Positions 6,189 to 6,442 of a stretch of 6,442 nt of DNA are shown piece after piece (within the stretch, counting starts at the first letter, position 1; every line of letters begins with the position of its first letter). The position numbers were made by a program, and so were the translations under genes. The stretch is from Planctomycetota bacterium (GTDB taxonomy: Bacteria > Planctomycetota > Brocadiia > JAJRTI01), in contig JAJRTI010000500.1 in assembly GCA_024278415.1 (NCBI GenBank), positions 1 to 6,442 of the forward strand. The letters are read 5' to 3'. The notes beneath the pieces were generated by a model. That model was not told the DNA's origin and ran no database searches. It saw only the letters and a program-made list of their open reading frames with translations.

Positions 6189-6344
6189 AGTAAGACCATG
6201 AGTAAGACCATGAGTAAGACCATGAGTAAGACCATGAGTAAGACCATGAGTAAGACCATGAGTAAGACCATGAGTAAGACCATGAGTAAGACCATGAGTA
6301 AGACCACGAGTAAGACCACGAGTAAGACTATGAGTAAGACTATG
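6189..6344. repeat. 12-bp tandem repeat array, 13 units
   Basis: Thirteen uninterrupted copies of a 12-bp unit run head to tail. The first nine are identical AGTAAGACCATG, units 10-11 are AGTAAGACCACG, and units 12-13 are AGTAAGACTATG; a broken AGTAGG follows at 6345-6350. The variants come in adjacent pairs, which is the mark of expansion by slippage or unequal exchange. Because 12 is a multiple of three, some frames stay open on both strands (SKTM on plus, THGL on minus), but no ribosome site precedes either frame, so I do not call a gene. It is not CRISPR: there are no spacers. Confidence 0.95.
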
Positions 6345-6353
6345 AGTAGGAAC

Positions 6354-6368
6354 GGCGGCGCGGCCGCC
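6354..6368. terminator. GC hairpin after the repeat array, possible terminator
   Basis: GGCGGC at 6354-6359 and GCCGCC at 6363-6368 form a perfect 6-bp stem around a GCG loop. On the plus strand it is followed by TCTTTCCCCC, a poor T-tract. It might end transcripts coming from moeA about 270 bases upstream, but the tail is weak. Confidence 0.3.
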
Positions 6369-6442
6369 TCTTTCCCCCATTCGTTGTCTATCTGAATTCG
6401 TTGGAAGCATCACGTCTTGCTGAACAGCGCCCACGGAGTCCA

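Larger units (their letters stand above)
6081..6442. other. Gene-free region downstream of moeA
   Basis: No credible coding sequence, tRNA or rRNA is seen in these 362 bases. They contain a palindrome with a 9-bp duplication, a hexameric pyrimidine tract, a 12-bp tandem array and a short GC hairpin, each listed separately. The last 70 or so bases (6370-6442) are unremarkable mixed sequence. No clear T-tailed terminator for moeA is visible right after its stop. Confidence 0.75.

Noticed and set aside
6189..6344. CRISPR array
   Set aside because: Units are 12 bp and directly adjacent, with no spacers and no cas genes.
6189..6344. Replication-origin iterons
   Set aside because: No rep or dnaA gene, no AT-rich unwinding region and no DnaA boxes are visible nearby.
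6177..6395. Open frame on the plus strand through the 12-bp array (SKTM repeats)
   Set aside because: It begins with GTG after a pyrimidine tract with no ribosome site, and its openness follows from a repeat length divisible by three.
6159..6434. Open frame on the minus strand through the array (THGL repeats)
   Set aside because: GTG start with no Shine-Dalgarno sequence, low-complexity product, and nothing recognisable outside the repeat.

Overview
The window is a GC-rich bacterial segment of 6,442 bases. Everything that can be confidently recognised in it serves tungsten (or molybdenum) uptake, insertion and use. No taxonomic marker is present. The lipoprotein-like TupA, sigma70-like promoters and strong Shine-Dalgarno sites indicate a bacterium, probably diderm and probably with an anaerobic or microaerobic lifestyle because of the aldehyde:ferredoxin oxidoreductase (AOR). 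I cannot assign a phylum.

Left part, plus strand (6-1987): a complete AOR-family tungstopterin enzyme gene overlaps, as ATGA, a small MoaD/ThiS-like sulfur-carrier gene that ends in the expected Gly-Gly tail. Middle part, minus strand (2008-4655): a compact operon tupA-tupB-tupC encodes the binding protein, permease and ATPase of a tungstate ABC importer. It is transcribed towards the AOR unit, and the two units end only 20 bases apart. Right part, plus strand (4857-6080): moeA, the molybdopterin molybdenum/tungsten transferase, is transcribed away from tupA.

The 201-base region between tupA and moeA is the regulatory centre. In the tupA direction it encodes an RNA leader that looks like a Moco/Tuco riboswitch, with a GAAA tetraloop hairpin, a matching 11-nt tetraloop receptor and a Shine-Dalgarno sequence just downstream. 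Upstream of that, two sigma70-like promoters face each other and share the same -10 bases: TTGACA-17-CATTAT for moeA and TTGATT-16-GATAAT for tupA. Inferred start points lie about 18 bases apart, so the two units look like alternative outputs of one symmetric promoter.

The last 362 bases (6081-6442) have no credible gene. They hold a 9-bp tandem duplication next to a palindrome, a degenerate hexanucleotide tract (ACTCYT-like), and 13 head-to-tail copies of a 12-bp unit. Half of that 12-bp unit is the reverse complement of the hexamer. A short GC hairpin follows.

Working model: TupABC imports tungstate, MoeA inserts the metal into the pterin made by enzymes outside the window, the MoaD-like protein may supply pterin dithiolene sulfur, and AOR is the client enzyme. 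The riboswitch would lower tungstate import when cofactor is plentiful.
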